A stretch of DNA of 64,000 bases from Phylloscopus collybita (taxonomy: Eukaryota; Chordata; Aves; Passeriformes; Phylloscopidae). The notes below the pieces were generated by a model, which saw only the letters and a program-made list of their open reading frames with translations, was not told the origin of the DNA and did not search any database. The DNA lies in the NCBI GenBank assembly GCA_027886175.1, contig JAJNNQ010000011.1, positions 3,224,001 through 3,288,000 on the forward strand. The letters are read 5' to 3'. Positions 62,622 through 64,000 of this stretch are shown piece by piece. Both the position numbers and the translations under genes were made by a program. Every line of letters starts with the position of its first letter. Position 1 is the first letter of the stretch.

Positions 62622-63958
62622 ATGTGGCCCCACGAGGTGCGACAATCCCGGCGCGAGGGGGCGGAAGGGGACAGGGGGGACACGGGGGGTGGCAGAGGGG
62701 ACAGGGGGTCACAAAGGGGACAGGAAGGCGTGGGAGAAAGCGGGGAGGTGACAGAGGGGTGGAGGGGACCGAGGGTGGCGGTGAGGCGGGGACAGCGGGA
62801 GGGTGGCAGGAGGGGACGGGGTGGCAGAGGGGACAGCGGGGGTTGGACGGGGGGGACAAGGAGGTGACAAAGGGACAGAAGGGACAGCTGAGCTCTCCAG
62901 GGAGGGGACAAAGGGGACCCTGGAGGGCACAGGGGCCACCCCAGGAGGCCGAAAGTGCCACGAGGTCCCTGTCACCTCCCCTGTGCCCTCCCCAGCAGTC
63001 CCCTTCCCAGCTGCTGGAGGCGCTGGTGATCATGGTGGCCACCCTGGGCGAGCTGGTGGCCACCGTGACCGCGCCACGCAGGAACGCGCAGCCGATCGTG
63101 TTCCCAAGGTCCCTGTTCTCACGCCTGAGGACATTCAACTGGAGCCTCCCTAACGCCCTGTGCCACCACAATGTCACCTACCTGGAGCGCCACAATGTCA
63201 CCTCCCTGAGCCAGGCCCTGGCCGCCCTCGGCACAACCCCGGGGGCCACCTGGGCCAATGTGAGAGCTGCATTCAGAGCCTGGCAGGAGTCGGTGATTAT
63301 GCTTGGGGAGAGCTGGTTCCTGCTGGTCTGGGAGGCCGAGGAGCTCTCTGAAGCCTGGCAGGACAAGGCCACCGCCAAGGCCACCGCCACTGCGCAGCCC
63401 AGGGACCTGCAGGGCCAGGCCGCTGGCCAGGGGACAGCTGGGGACAACCTGGTGGCCACGGCCCAGCAGCCACAGGTGGCCCCGGCCTCGGCACTGGCCG
63501 AGCACGATGCCCAGGTGGCAGCGGCCACTGCGGCCAGGGAAGAGGCCGTGGCAGCCACCAAGCAGGCGGGGGCGGCCCCCAGGAGGGGGTGGGAGGAGAA
63601 GGTGGCCCGGAGGCTGCTGTGGCGCTTGGTGCACACGTGTGAGAACGCCAGAGCGCTCTCCAGGAAGCTGATCCGCCCGCTCAGGGACATCGAGGCCGCC
63701 CTGGAGAAGAAAACGGAGGGGTCCACCGATGCCCCTGAGGCCGACTTGGTGGCCATGGTGGCCGAGGCTGAGCGGCTGTGGGAGGCCAGTGCCCGCCTGA
63801 CCACGCGTCACCTGCTGGGGGCACTTGGGGACATCCACAGGCTCCTCGTGAACCGCCCTCGTGACCCCAGTGGCCCTGGTGGCTCTTGTGTCCTCGCGGT
63901 GGCCGAGCAGTGCCAAAAAGCCATCGAGGACATCCCGAGGTTGCTGGGGGGACAGTGA
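62622..63958 (+). CDS. U3: intact member of an unrecognised helical protein family
   Basis: Gene model: exon 1 62622-62636 (MWPHE, then GTGCGA donor), minisatellite intron, and exon 2 63011-63958 (acceptor CTTCCCAG; an alternative at 62995). About 320 residues; ATG and TGA intact. Reading order: a leucine/valine-rich N-terminal segment (VIMVATLGELVATV), SLSQALAALG and GATWANVRAAF, an alanine/glutamine-rich middle (63.36-63.57 kb), then a C-terminal helical part with LWEASARLT and AIEDIPRLL. No signal peptide or enzyme motif. Heptad-like spacing suggests helical bundles or coiled coil. The frame also stays open through the intron back to 62267, but that reads as minisatellite. Function unknown. 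Confidence 0.55.
62637..63010 (+). repeat. Intron 1 of U3: GGGGACAG-type minisatellite
   Basis: Imperfect GGGGACAGAGGGGT/GGTGACAAAGG units, as in U2. Splice sites at its ends are GT (62637) and AG (63010). Confidence 0.45.
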
Positions 63959-64000
63959 TGTCACCGCTGTGACATCATTGGGGCTGCGATGCCGCTGGGA

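Overview
The window is vertebrate nuclear DNA, most likely from a songbird. There are no prokaryotic operons, and genes are split by GT-AG introns. It carries KRAB-less C2H2 zinc-finger genes with an avian-type basic leader, a PAK3-like kinase gene (a family expanded in songbirds), an avian-type MHC class II beta gene, CR1 tails and many endogenous-retrovirus (ERV) pieces. Chromosome and species cannot be read from the sequence.

Layout. 1-3.2 kb: ERV pol remnant and a module that recurs in direct orientation at 21.1-24.8 and 43.2-46.3 kb. 3.2-8.9 kb: two CpG-island promoters and zinc-finger gene ZF1 (14 fingers), with an antisense ERV gag fragment. 9-15.3 kb: minisatellites, LTR-like blocks and copy U1 of an unrecognised helical protein family (U family). 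15.4-21.2 kb: U2, an LTR, ZF2 (7 fingers) and gag/protease. 24.8-30.6 kb: a bidirectional CpG island and a degenerate PAK3-like kinase gene. 31-34.1 kb: an inverted copy of 9.7-12.8 kb. 34.1-36.1 kb: a 5'-truncated MHC class II beta gene joined to an inverted fragment of a second copy, with an antisense SXY promoter module inside its intron. 38.3-40 kb: an A/T-rich block with odd open frames. 40.6-45.2 kb: ZF3 (9 fingers), gag/protease and pol. 46.5-57.1 kb: an inverted pair holding ZF4 (frameshifted, 12 fingers) and ZF5 (intact, 9 fingers). 57.1-64 kb: ZF6 (7 fingers), an LTR and U3, the intact U-family gene; this is an inverted copy of 15.4-21 kb.

The dominant theme is segmental duplication in both orientations. 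A unit with a zinc-finger gene and a divergent ERV gag fragment occurs four times. Two of those units also carry an LTR and a U-family gene. KRAB-less finger arrays beside ERV debris suit the known role of C2H2 arrays in binding repeats, but no target can be assigned. The best candidates for something undescribed are the U family (U3 intact; U1 and U2 altered) and the fold-back MHC class II beta locus with its antisense promoter module. Edges of repeats are by-eye estimates.
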